A stretch of DNA of 51,818 bases, taken from Planctomycetota bacterium (GTDB lineage: Bacteria; Planctomycetota; UBA8742; UBA2392). The DNA lies in contig JADZFR010000011.1 of assembly GCA_020849795.1 (NCBI GenBank), positions 1 to 51,818 of the forward strand, given 5' to 3'. Position numbers and translations under genes: made by a program. Shown here piece after piece: positions 33,789 to 42,566 of the stretch. A model generated the notes under the pieces. The model was not told the origin of the DNA. It saw only the letters and a program-made list of their open reading frames with translations, and searched no databases. The stretch's first letter is position 1, and each line of letters begins with the position of its first letter.

Positions 33789-36700
33789 ATGCACCCGAAC
33801 GAGCAGCTGGATGACTTGTTCCTTGAACGCGCCGAACGGCGCGGCCTGCTTGCTGTCGCACAGATCAACGCCCTGCGCGATGAACTGGACTCACGCCGAG
33901 GACATGAGCCCGACCTGTGCGCCCATGAACTCGTCGTCGAAAAAGGCTGGCTTGGTGTCGAAGCCGCGCTGGCAGTCCTGGAGGCGCACCCCGACGAAAC
34001 GCTCGACGAGTTGAAAGCGCGTCTGCTGAGGCATGACGATGAGTTGCAGCCGATTCGTCGCGACACCGAACGACTTGCCCGACTGGCACCCTATGCCGGT
34101 CGCGATGACGAACTTGCACCCGAGCAAGAGGACTTTTTTCCCGAGGTTCCGAAGTTTGTCGAGCCCGTGGGACCGGCCTATGCCTTTGCGGATGCCGGCG
34201 ACACCGACAGCAACCTGGAAATGGAACTGCCACCGCCCGACACACGCAGCGGTGACAGCCTGTTTGAAGAACAACAGCAAAACCTGATCCCGAGCCTTGA
34301 AGCCGACGACGAAGAGCCCGCAATGGTCGAGCGCACACCAAGCGCGCGCCTTGCACAGGTCAAGCTGGATGCGCTGGACAACGTCGATCTTGAAGAAGAG
34401 GACGTGCTAGAGGCGATTGACTCACTGGACGCAGAAGAAGCCGGGCGGTTCGGGCCGGAATCGTCGAGCGCCACGTCACTTGGCATCGACAAAGAGGACA
34501 CTTCGCTGGGTATCACCGGGCTGCGCGTCGGCGATACTGCGCAGCGCACCGCCAGCGATACGGCCCACGGCGAAGACGAAGTGTCGGCGCCGGCGCCGCA
34601 GTTCCAGCTTAAGGGTTCCAAAGGCGCCTCGGTCGACTTTTCATCGTTCGGCGACGACGACACGCTGTCGCCGGATGCGCTCAGCACGTTTGTCGAAGAC
34701 GAGTCCGAGGAAATCTCGCAGCTCATGAACGACAGCGCGGTCAACGAAGTGATGGAACAGGCCGACGACACCTACTTCGGCCCGCCCGCGGACCTGACCA
34801 CGACACCGCAAGAGATGCTGCACGACAGCATCGCGCCGCCCAAGCCTGTCGATGCGCACACGCTGTTTGACTCGGAGGATCTGAAGCCGGCAAGGGGCAG
34901 GGCCGCCGCATCCGTCAGCCATCGCGAAGAAGACTTTGCCGCCACCGCGCCGCCCGAAAACCCCGAGATGGCACAGGCGCGCATCGACGAAGACTCGGAT
35001 GTTTCGGTCACGGTCCAGGATGACTTCCCCACCGGCGGCGGCACCATCATCGACGACTCCGATGTCAGCATGGAGGACATCACCAGCGAGTCGGAGGTCA
35101 CCACCGGCAGCCGCACCCAGTTCCAGACCGGCGAGGGCGGACGGCGCGGCCTGCGCGACCGCACCGACAGCAAACTCGGCAGCGAAAGCGCCGTGACCGG
35201 CGAGAAGATCACCGGCCACGAGATGACGCTGGCCGACCTGCGGGCCCAGATGGGCATTGGCAGCGGCGTCAAGGTCGGCAAGCACACCACCCGCCTCAAA
35301 AAGCTGGCGGGCAGCAAGCGGCGCTACAGCGTGATTCGCGAAATTGCGCGCGGCGGCATGGGCAAGGTGATCGAGGTCGAAGACAACGACCTGCGCCGCA
35401 GCGTCGCGCTGAAGGTCTTGCGCAAGGAAATGCTGGACCGCCGCGACCTGGTCGAGCGCTTTCTGGAAGAAGCCCAGATCACCGGCCAGCTGGAGCACCC
35501 GAACATCGTGCCCGTGCACGAAATCGGCGTGGACGGCCGCGGCAACCTGTACTTCACGATGAAGCTGGTTGAGGGCGAAGACCTGAGCAGCATTCTCAAG
35601 CGCCTGCGCAAGAAAGACCCCAGTGCCGAGAAGGCCTTCCCGATCACGCGCCTGGTCGACATCTACATCAAGATCTGTGAAGGCGTCGCGTTCGCCCACA
35701 GCAAGGGCGTGATCCACCGCGACCTCAAACCCGCCAACGTCATGGTCGGGCGCTTCGGCGAAGTGCAGATCATGGACTGGGGCGTGGCCAAGATTGTCGG
35801 CCGCAAAGAAGACACCGCCGACCGCGCAGTGGTCAGCGACCGCCAGGACGACGATGCGTCGCGCACCATGACCGGCAGCATCCTGGGCACACCCAGCTAC
35901 ATGAGTCCCGAACAGGCCCGCGGCGAAGTCAATACCATGGGCCCCGAAAGCGACATCTTCTCGCTGGGCGTGATTCTGTACGAGTTGCTGGCGCTGCAGA
36001 CGCCGTGGACCGCGCAGACCAGCGCGCAGGTGCTGGACCAGGTCAAGAACTTTGACCCGCAGTCGCCCAGCGCCATGAACCCCGACCGCAAGATCCCCGT
36101 CGAGCTTGAGCAACTGGCGATGAAGTGCATCGCCAAGCAATCGCACAAGCGCATCGGGACCGCCGCCGAGCTGATTGACAACCTCAAGAGCTGGCAGGAG
36201 GGCCGCACGCTTGCCGCGGTCAAGTACAGCCTGGGGCAGTTGATCGGCAAGTGGGTCACACGCCACAAGGTCGCGGTGATCACCAGCCTGCTGGTACTGG
36301 CGGCACTGGTCGGTGGCAGCATCTTTGCTTACCAGGCGGCGCAGCGCGCGGGCACACAGCGGGCCGAGAACGCAATTGCCGAAGCCGACCTGCTGCTGGG
36401 CAGCGCCCGCGAGTCGTTGGGCAAGAGCGACTTTGCCGATGCACGCAAACTTGCCGGCGATGCCGCCAGCAAGTACCAGTCGGCGCTGATCACGCTTGGC
36501 GACGATGAACGCGCCAGCAAAGGCCTGGCCGGCGCCAACACCGTCAGCAGCGAAGCGACCGTGCGCGAAGAAATTGTCCGCCGCGAAAGCGAAGACCTGC
36601 TGCGGCAGAAGCAGCTACAGAAGGAATTCAACGAGTCGCTGGTCATTGCCGTGCAAGCACTTGAGCAGGCGCGCAAGCTTGATGCCGCAGGCGAAGCGGA

Positions 36701-38417
36701 CCTGCTGAAAGTCAACGCAGCCTACGACGACGCCCGCAGCGCCTTTGTGCAGGTGCGCAGCATTCGCGTCGAGGGCCTGGAAGAAGAGAAATTGCAGGTT
36801 GCCAACGCGCTGGCCGAGATTGATGCATGGCTCAAGGGCTACGAGACCCGCAAGCAGTCTGAAGTCGACATGGCCAAGCTGCGCACGCTCGTGGACAGCG
36901 CAGGCAAGAAACTCGCCACGGCCAAAGCCGCCGAGAAATACGAAACCGCATCGCGGGCGCTGATCGAGACCATCAGCGTCTGCGACCAGGCGATTGCCGT
37001 TTCAGCGCCCGGCGAACCCGCGGAAAGGCTGCGCGACCGCGCGCTGAACATGAAAGCCGACGCGGCCCTGACGTTTGCCAAACGCGCCCTGACCGAGCAG
37101 CGTTTTGACGTGGCCGAGCTGATGCTGGACACCGGCGCCAGCACCGGTCGACTCAGCGACGAAATCCGCGTCACGCGCGACGCCCTCAAGACCCAGGTGC
37201 AGGAACAGTCGCAGTTCAAGCAGGCCATGGCCGCCGCCGAGCAGGCCATCGCCGACAAGGACTGGGCGATGGCCCAGACCTACATCCGCAGCGCGATGAC
37301 CGAGGCCAAGAACAGCCAGTTCGCGACCGAAAACGACCGCGCCCGGCTGGAACGCATGTTGCAGCTCGCGATGCTTGAGCAGTTGCATGCCCGCGACGTG
37401 CTGGCAGCGCGCTCGGAAGAGATGGAGGCTGTCCTCAAGGACTACGACGAACTTACCCCGCAGCTGACCGATGCGGATTATCGTTCCCGCGCCCTGACCT
37501 ACCGCGAAGACCTGCGCCGCAGGCTGGGTTCGCGCCTTGTCGAAGAGGCGGAGAGCGCCGAAGAAGATGCAGTGCGCGGCGAGCTGTATGAAAAGGCGCT
37601 TGCCTACGTGACCGATAAGGCCGTCGTGGCCGACATCAAGGCGCGGCTTGGCGAGATCAAGATGCGCCTGGCGCTGGCGCAGGTGGCCGAGGGCCTTGTG
37701 CTGCTGGACCGCGGTACGTTCATCCTGGGCAGCAACCGCGAAAGCGACCAGAACCCGCAGCGCCAGGTGGAACAGGCCGAATACCTGTTCCTGGACAAGC
37801 ACCCGGTCACGAATGAAGAATTCAAGGCATTCGTCGACGCCGGCGGTTACTCAACACCCGAGTACTGGCCAGAAGAAGCGCGCCCGATGCTCAGCCAGTT
37901 CGTAGACAGCACCGGCGCAAGCGGCCCCGCCAGCTGGGCCGAGGGCGGCTTTGACGTCAGCCTGGCCAAGTACCCGGTGACCGGCGTGAGCTGGTACGAG
38001 GCCAGCGCCTACGCCGCCTGGAAGGGCAAGCGCCTGCCCACGCCCGAAGAGTGGGAGATTGCGGCGGGTGCGCCGGTTGCCGGCGCGGTGGACGTTGCCG
38101 ACTACCCGTGGGGCCTGCGAGAAAAGGCGCCGCCGATGGGCGTGCTTGAGCCGCGCGAAGTCGGTACCGCCGAATGGGACAGCAACCCCACGGGGGCACG
38201 CGACATGGGCAGCAATGTCGCCGAGTGGACCTCGCTGGCCAAGGGCGGCGCAGCGACAGTCAAGGGCGCCGAGCCCGGCCTGCGAGCGGAACTGTGGTTC
38301 CGGTACGCGCGTCGCGCCAAGGTCAGCTATTCGCCCCTGCTCGATCGCAGCTCGGGTCGTGGTTTCCGCTGCATCCAGACGTTCACATTCGAAGGCAAGG
38401 ACGGCGATGGCGATTGA
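33789..38417 (+). CDS. Ser/Thr protein kinase with TM segment, coiled stalk and C-terminal SUMF1-like domain
   Basis: 1542 residues. Residues 1-500 are acidic and mostly disordered. The kinase domain (~512-800) has IREIARGGMGKVIEVED, SVALKVLRKEM (Lys), VIHRDLKPANVMVG and MDWGVAKI (DWG instead of DFG, common in planctomycete-type kinases), then GTPSYMSPEQARG: all catalytic residues are kept. A TM segment lies at ~829-850 (VITSLLVLAALVGGSIFAY). Residues ~855-1290 are long charged helices, probably a stalk. The tail (~1305-1535) is SUMF1-like: GTFILGSNRESDQN, FLDKHPVTNEEFKAFVDAGG, YPVTGVSWYEASAYAAWKGK, RLPTPEEWE, MGSNVAEW, GRGFRC. It lacks the cysteine pair of formylglycine oxidases. It overlaps the next gene by 11 bases. 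Confidence 0.92.
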   Translation: MHPNEQLDDLFLERAERRGLLAVAQINALRDELDSRRGHEPDLCAHELVVEKGWLGVEAALAVLEAHPDETLDELKARLLRHDDELQPIRRDTERLARLAPYAGRDDELAPEQEDFFPEVPKFVEPVGPAYAFADAGDTDSNLEMELPPPDTRSGDSLFEEQQQNLIPSLEADDEEPAMVERTPSARLAQVKLDALDNVDLEEEDVLEAIDSLDAEEAGRFGPESSSATSLGIDKEDTSLGITGLRVGDTAQRTASDTAHGEDEVSAPAPQFQLKGSKGASVDFSSFGDDDTLSPDALSTFVEDESEEISQLMNDSAVNEVMEQADDTYFGPPADLTTTPQEMLHDSIAPPKPVDAHTLFDSEDLKPARGRAAASVSHREEDFAATAPPENPEMAQARIDEDSDVSVTVQDDFPTGGGTIIDDSDVSMEDITSESEVTTGSRTQFQTGEGGRRGLRDRTDSKLGSESAVTGEKITGHEMTLADLRAQMGIGSGVKVGKHTTRLKKLAGSKRRYSVIREIARGGMGKVIEVEDNDLRRSVALKVLRKEMLDRRDLVERFLEEAQITGQLEHPNIVPVHEIGVDGRGNLYFTMKLVEGEDLSSILKRLRKKDPSAEKAFPITRLVDIYIKICEGVAFAHSKGVIHRDLKPANVMVGRFGEVQIMDWGVAKIVGRKEDTADRAVVSDRQDDDASRTMTGSILGTPSYMSPEQARGEVNTMGPESDIFSLGVILYELLALQTPWTAQTSAQVLDQVKNFDPQSPSAMNPDRKIPVELEQLAMKCIAKQSHKRIGTAAELIDNLKSWQEGRTLAAVKYSLGQLIGKWVTRHKVAVITSLLVLAALVGGSIFAYQAAQRAGTQRAENAIAEADLLLGSARESLGKSDFADARKLAGDAASKYQSALITLGDDERASKGLAGANTVSSEATVREEIVRRESEDLLRQKQLQKEFNESLVIAVQALEQARKLDAAGEADLLKVNAAYDDARSAFVQVRSIRVEGLEEEKLQVANALAEIDAWLKGYETRKQSEVDMAKLRTLVDSAGKKLATAKAAEKYETASRALIETISVCDQAIAVSAPGEPAERLRDRALNMKADAALTFAKRALTEQRFDVAELMLDTGASTGRLSDEIRVTRDALKTQVQEQSQFKQAMAAAEQAIADKDWAMAQTYIRSAMTEAKNSQFATENDRARLERMLQLAMLEQLHARDVLAARSEEMEAVLKDYDELTPQLTDADYRSRALTYREDLRRRLGSRLVEEAESAEEDAVRGELYEKALAYVTDKAVVADIKARLGEIKMRLALAQVAEGLVLLDRGTFILGSNRESDQNPQRQVEQAEYLFLDKHPVTNEEFKAFVDAGGYSTPEYWPEEARPMLSQFVDSTGASGPASWAEGGFDVSLAKYPVTGVSWYEASAYAAWKGKRLPTPEEWEIAAGAPVAGAVDVADYPWGLREKAPPMGVLEPREVGTAEWDSNPTGARDMGSNVAEWTSLAKGGAATVKGAEPGLRAELWFRYARRAKVSYSPLLDRSSGRGFRCIQTFTFEGKDGDGD

Positions 38418-40122
38418 GGTTCATGCAGGCGTGACATTGGCTCCGGGCTTCATGAGCGTTACAGGCTCAACGACCGCACCTGCAAAGTACGTTGCGGCTG
38501 CGCGCCGCCTGCTGCTGCCAGGCATCGTCGCTGCGATGGCTGTCCTGTGCGCATGCTCAAACGTCGAAACGCCCGACCTCAAAGCCGACGTCGAACGTGA
38601 GCAGATCATTCCGCCGGGGTGGCAGCCATTGCCGTTGCGCGTGGGGCTTGCGCCGTTTCGCATGGCCCTTGAGCTGGATGACAAGCGCTACAACGTGGAA
38701 GACACGCAGCGCTGGGTGCTGGTGCCAGACGAAGACCGCCTGAACGGCCCCGAAGGCCTGCACCGCCAGATGCTCGACACCCTGCGCCAGTACCGCATGT
38801 TTGAAGCAATCGTGCCCATCGAGGGCGCAACACCTGAGACACCGCGCAGCGACATGCAGGCGGCGGCCCTGAAGCAGGGGCTCGATCTCATCATCGTCCC
38901 CACACTCAAGCGCCACGATGTCGGCTACATTGACAGCAACGGCGCGTATGGCTGGAACATGTTCATCTGGTGGATGGTCAGCCCGATCTTTTCATGGTGG
39001 ATCGCCGACGAAGATTTCGACGCGCACCTGCACGTTGACCTGCGCCTGTACCCGACCAACCGTGACGAAGAACTTGCGGGCAAGCGCCTGCAACCGCCCG
39101 AAACCATCATCCGCAGCCTTGACGACTGGGACGAGGGCTTCAACCTGTTCAGCATTTTCAGCACGCCCGGCCACTTTGACGAAAGCAACTGGCAGAAAAT
39201 CGGCGGCTTGCTGCTGCCCATCGCCGAGAATGAGGCCAAGAAAGCCGCCTTGCGATTTGTCACGACCGACTTGCGCCAAGCCGCCGAAACCGAGCGCTTC
39301 AAGACCGGTATCCGGCGCAGGCTTGCGCTGGTGATCGGCGTGGACGGCACCGGGCAGCCGCCGACACCGCTGACCCGCTTTGCGACGCGCGACGCCCAGG
39401 AGTTCGCGGCGCAGATCGTTGAGGCGCAGAATGACGCGGTGCCGGAGGGCGCTATGCGCAGCGTAATCGGCCCCCGCGCGACCCGGCGCTCTGTTGAGCA
39501 GGCGGCGCGTGACCTTGCCGTGCTGGCGCGCGGCAACGATGACGTGATTCTGTACTTCAGCGGCATCGGCTCGATGGACGCCAAAGGCGATCTGGCGCTG
39601 ATGCTGGCGCAGCCCACCAGCGGCGGTGTCGAGAAGATTGCGCTGAATGACCTGCTGGATCTGCTGCTGGCGAACAACCCGCGCACCCTGACGCTGGTGC
39701 TGGACTGCAGCTTTTCCGCCCCCGGCGACAAGCGTTGCGCGACCACCGCCGACAGTGTGACCGCGGTGCGCGCAAGCGGAGCCACCGGGTGCCGGTTGGA
39801 TGCCGTGATCGAGCGTGCCAGGGCGCGGGGCACGTCGGTCGTCCTGCTTGCCGCAAGCAGCGCCAAGACCGGCGAAAATGAAGCCATGCCCGCCCTTGAA
39901 ATCGACGACCTTTCGCACGGGTTGTTCAGCAGCTTCGTGTTGCAGGGCCTCGCCGGCGAAGCCGACGCCAACCGCGACCGCCTGGTCACGGCGACCGAGC
40001 TCAGTGACTACACGGGCGCGAAAGTGGCCCACATCGCGCAGCTTGAAGGCCAGACCCAGACCGGGTGGTTTCGCATTGACGACAACCGCAAAGGCCACGC
40101 CTTACCCGCGTTGCGCAAGTAG
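38407..40122 (+). CDS. Lipoprotein with inactive caspase-like (C14) domain
   Basis: 571 residues from the ATG at 38407, which has AAGGA five bases upstream and overlaps the kinase stop; a second ATG at 38452 would give a more typical 35-residue signal. The signal ends in LCAC (Cys 50). Residues ~65-280 are an unassigned domain (PLPLRVGLAPFRMALELDD, a LPS-assembly/GNA1162-like look) with a Trp-rich hydrophobic stretch NMFIWWMVSPIFSWW. Residues ~300-560 have the caspase fold: LALVIGVDG, DVILYFSGIGS and LTLVLDCSFSA, then VVLLAASSA and GLFSSFVLQGL. The catalytic His (YFSGHG) is Ile387 and the catalytic Cys (LDCCHSG) is Ser435, so it should be a pseudoprotease. Coupled to the kinase gene. Confidence 0.82.
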   Translation: MAIEVHAGVTLAPGFMSVTGSTTAPAKYVAAARRLLLPGIVAAMAVLCACSNVETPDLKADVEREQIIPPGWQPLPLRVGLAPFRMALELDDKRYNVEDTQRWVLVPDEDRLNGPEGLHRQMLDTLRQYRMFEAIVPIEGATPETPRSDMQAAALKQGLDLIIVPTLKRHDVGYIDSNGAYGWNMFIWWMVSPIFSWWIADEDFDAHLHVDLRLYPTNRDEELAGKRLQPPETIIRSLDDWDEGFNLFSIFSTPGHFDESNWQKIGGLLLPIAENEAKKAALRFVTTDLRQAAETERFKTGIRRRLALVIGVDGTGQPPTPLTRFATRDAQEFAAQIVEAQNDAVPEGAMRSVIGPRATRRSVEQAARDLAVLARGNDDVILYFSGIGSMDAKGDLALMLAQPTSGGVEKIALNDLLDLLLANNPRTLTLVLDCSFSAPGDKRCATTADSVTAVRASGATGCRLDAVIERARARGTSVVLLAASSAKTGENEAMPALEIDDLSHGLFSSFVLQGLAGEADANRDRLVTATELSDYTGAKVAHIAQLEGQTQTGWFRIDDNRKGHALPALRK

Positions 40123-40133
40123 GCGCGTGCGGT

Positions 40134-41042
40134 TTACTCCCACACCACAAACCGCGCGCAGGGCTGGAAACCCAGCCGCTCGTACAACTCCAGCGCGCCC
40201 GGGCTGTCGCTGGGCACCGTGGTGACTTCGCACGCGGTGAACGGGCCGCTCTGCATCTCGAGCAGCAAGTGCATCACCAGCGCGCTGCCGACCGCCTTGC
40301 GTCGGTGCTCTTTCGCCACCTCCAGCGTGAAGATGCCGAAGCGCCCCGGCCCAAGCTCGGGCGTCGCGAACCCCACAGCCACACCCGCCACCACGCCCTG
40401 GTGCGTCGCCGCCGCCGTAAAATAGCTGCCGCGCAACGGCCGCTGGCTTGCCAGGTCGTGACCCATCTGCGGGCAGCGCGACATCAACATCGCGAACTCA
40501 AACCCCAGCACCTCGGCGCGTGCGCGCGCGTCGCGGCCGGGTTCAAGGTCAATCTCGGCGGGCGTTGCGCGCAGGTTCAGCGCCGTCGCAGCGTGCCTTG
40601 CCCCGGCTTTGCGAAAAAAGCCGCCCGCGGCGCGGTCCTGCTCGTCCACTCCAATGCCTTCGACCATGCCCAAGAAGCTGGTTTCCGGGCCCCGCGGGTT
40701 GCCCCAGAACGGGTTCAGGCTGCGGCCGTCAAATCCCGGTCCGATGCGCGGCTGCAACTCGCGCAGCAGTGCTGTAGCCACGCCCGCCCGGCGCGCGTCA
40801 GGCCGCACACCCACGGCGAACAGGCCCTGTTCGCCACCATGGGCGAAACCAACCAGTTCGTCGCCCAGCTCGGCAAACAGCAGGCAGTCCGGGTCAAACC
40901 CCGGCGCGCCGGCAATGCGCTTGCGCAGGTCGCGCGCGCCCACGGGCCAGAAATTGTGCGCGCCATTGAAACAAGCGTTGTGCAGCGCCGCCCAGCGCGG
41001 CAACAAGTCGTCCGAATACGGAATCAGTTTCAGTTGCGTCAT
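40134..41042 (-). CDS. Tandem GNAT acetyltransferase
   Basis: 302 residues from the ATG at 41042. Two GNAT domains are visible. The first (~1-140) has LPRWAALHNACFNG, LVGFAHGGEQGLFAVGVRPDARRAGVATALLREL, with the acetyl-CoA loop RRAGVA. The second (~150-302) has GVVAGVAVGF, FGIFTLEVAKEHRRKAVGSALVMHLL with loop RRKAVGSA, and the typical ending ALELYERLGFQPCARFVVWE. Double-GNAT layouts occur in mycothiol synthase and many uncharacterised acetyltransferases; the substrate here cannot be told. It is convergent with the pseudo-caspase gene (11 bases between stops) and divergent from obg. Confidence 0.87.
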   Translation of the reverse strand: MTQLKLIPYSDDLLPRWAALHNACFNGAHNFWPVGARDLRKRIAGAPGFDPDCLLFAELGDELVGFAHGGEQGLFAVGVRPDARRAGVATALLRELQPRIGPGFDGRSLNPFWGNPRGPETSFLGMVEGIGVDEQDRAAGGFFRKAGARHAATALNLRATPAEIDLEPGRDARARAEVLGFEFAMLMSRCPQMGHDLASQRPLRGSYFTAAATHQGVVAGVAVGFATPELGPGRFGIFTLEVAKEHRRKAVGSALVMHLLLEMQSGPFTACEVTTVPSDSPGALELYERLGFQPCARFVVWE

Positions 41043-41148
41043 GACAGGCGGCGACTTCCGGCGCAGGATGCGCAAGCCTAGTGCGCAATCTGATTTCCGC
41101 AATCTGCCGCCCCCTGCCCCGCGTGCGGCGCGGCGCTACCCTTCCGCC

Positions 41149-42279
41149 ATGTTTGTTGACGAACACACCATTACTGTGCGCGGCGGTCGCGGCGGCGACG
41201 GCCTCTCCAACTTCCGGCACGAAGCGTTCGCACCCAAGGGCGGCCCCGATGGCGGCGATGGCGGCGATGGCGGCGACGTCATCTTTGTTGCAAGCCACCA
41301 GACCCACGGCTTGGGCCACCTGCAGCAGACGCACGAAATCAAGGCCGAGGACGGCACCGACGGCAAAGGCGGCAACAAGGCCGGTCGCAACGGCCAGGAC
41401 CGGATTGTCGAAGTGCCGGTCGGGACCGTCGTCTACTGGGTCAAGGCGCCGGCGCAGCCCGCACCCGTCGAGCCGGCCCCCGAAGACCTTGACCTCGCCA
41501 ACGCCCCCGAAGAAGCCTTTACCGAGGCGGGCGCCAGCGGCGAGGACTTTGACGAGCCGCAACCCGCGCAAGCCGAAGTCGTCCAGCTTGCTGACTTGGA
41601 TCAGCCGGGCATGCGCGTGGTCATTGCGCGCGGCGGCAACGGCGGGTTCGGCAACAAGCACTTTGCCACCGCCACAAACCAGTCGCCGCGCCAGGCCAAT
41701 CCCGGACGGCCGGGCGAAGAGAAGCTGCTGCGTCTCGAAGTCAAGCTGATCGCCGACGTCGGCCTGGTCGGTTTGCCCAACGCCGGCAAGAGCACGTTGC
41801 TGGCCCGCGTGTCGCGCGCCAAGCCCAAGATTGCCGCATACCCGTTTACTACCCTGGGACCGCACATCGGCATCGTCGAGATGGGACCAGCGCAACGCTT
41901 CGTGATGGCCGACCTTCCCGGTCTGATTGAGGGCGCAGCCGCCGGCAAGGGGCTCGGCCACCAGTTTTTGCGGCACGTTGAGCGCACTCGCTTGCTGCTG
42001 CACATGATTGACGTGAGCGACGGCGAGCCCGAACAGCTCAAGCACGACCACGATGTAATCGTCGGCGAGCTGCGGGCGTTCAGCCCCGCGCTTGCTGCCA
42101 AGCAGCGAATCGTGGTCGCCAACAAAGCCGACATCCCCGGTGCCGAAGAACGCGCAAAAGCGCTGGGAGTCCTTCTGGGGCAAGAGGTTACGTTGATCAG
42201 CGGCGTTTCGGGCAAGGGCGTCAAAGAGCTGCTTTGGGCGATTTATCACAAGCTGTATCCTGCAAACCCTGAAGCCTGA
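41149..42279 (+). CDS. obg: Obg-family GTPase with inserted acidic segment
   Basis: 376 residues; the ATG at 41149 is fixed by the MFVDEHTITVRGGRGGDG start of the Obg fold. Obg is a ribosome-associated GTPase essential in most bacteria. The Gly-rich Obg domain (PKGGPDGGDGGDGGDVIFVA, DGTDGKGGNKAGRNGQD, VARGGNGGFGN with I for V) is interrupted after VPVGTVVYWVK by ~40 extra Pro/Ala/Glu-rich residues (~99-143) before VVQLADLDQPGMRVVIA. The G domain has GLPNAGKST (G1), a switch TTLGPH, DLPGLIEGA (G3) and NKAD (G4). There is no C-terminal OCT domain. The insertion lies in a surface loop of the six-helix Obg fold, so function is probably kept. Confidence 0.94.
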   Translation: MFVDEHTITVRGGRGGDGLSNFRHEAFAPKGGPDGGDGGDGGDVIFVASHQTHGLGHLQQTHEIKAEDGTDGKGGNKAGRNGQDRIVEVPVGTVVYWVKAPAQPAPVEPAPEDLDLANAPEEAFTEAGASGEDFDEPQPAQAEVVQLADLDQPGMRVVIARGGNGGFGNKHFATATNQSPRQANPGRPGEEKLLRLEVKLIADVGLVGLPNAGKSTLLARVSRAKPKIAAYPFTTLGPHIGIVEMGPAQRFVMADLPGLIEGAAAGKGLGHQFLRHVERTRLLLHMIDVSDGEPEQLKHDHDVIVGELRAFSPALAAKQRIVVANKADIPGAEERAKALGVLLGQEVTLISGVSGKGVKELLWAIYHKLYPANPEA

Positions 42280-42367
42280 AAAACCCCCGCCAAAGTTGCG
42301 GAAAACCCGCAACGAATGCACCCGCACATGCGTATCACTGCAGGGCGTCGTCTCGCCCCAGGGAGCC

Positions 42368-42520
42368 ATGATGCGCAACAGGAAACGTGGGCAGGGTTTG
42401 ACGTTGGTGGCATTGGGCGCGCTATTGTTGATTGGCGGCCTCAGCGCATGGCTGTTGTTCGCCCCCAAGTCTGAGCCGAAGCGGGTTGAAAAGCCCGTCA
42501 TTCAGCAACCCGGCCGTTAG
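42368..42520 (+). CDS. Small single-pass membrane protein
   Basis: 50 residues from the ATG at 42368 (GGGAG upstream); an ATG follows immediately. The sequence is a basic N-terminus (MRNRKRGQG), one TM segment (LTLVALGALLLIGGLSAWLLF) and a short charged tail. It lies between obg and the GspC-like gene on the same strand, 46 bases upstream of the latter. No family; it may be an accessory membrane subunit, but size alone does not show this. Confidence 0.55.
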   Translation: MMRNRKRGQGLTLVALGALLLIGGLSAWLLFAPKSEPKRVEKPVIQQPGR

Positions 42521-42566
42521 CTCGGGCCTCGAATCAGTGCCGTAACGCAGCTATAAAAGGCGGTTC

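Noticed and set aside
33789..38417. SUMF1-like tail as an active formylglycine-generating enzyme
   Set aside because: The cysteine pair needed for oxidation is absent; only one Cys near the end (GRGFRC) is present, so it is more likely a binding domain.
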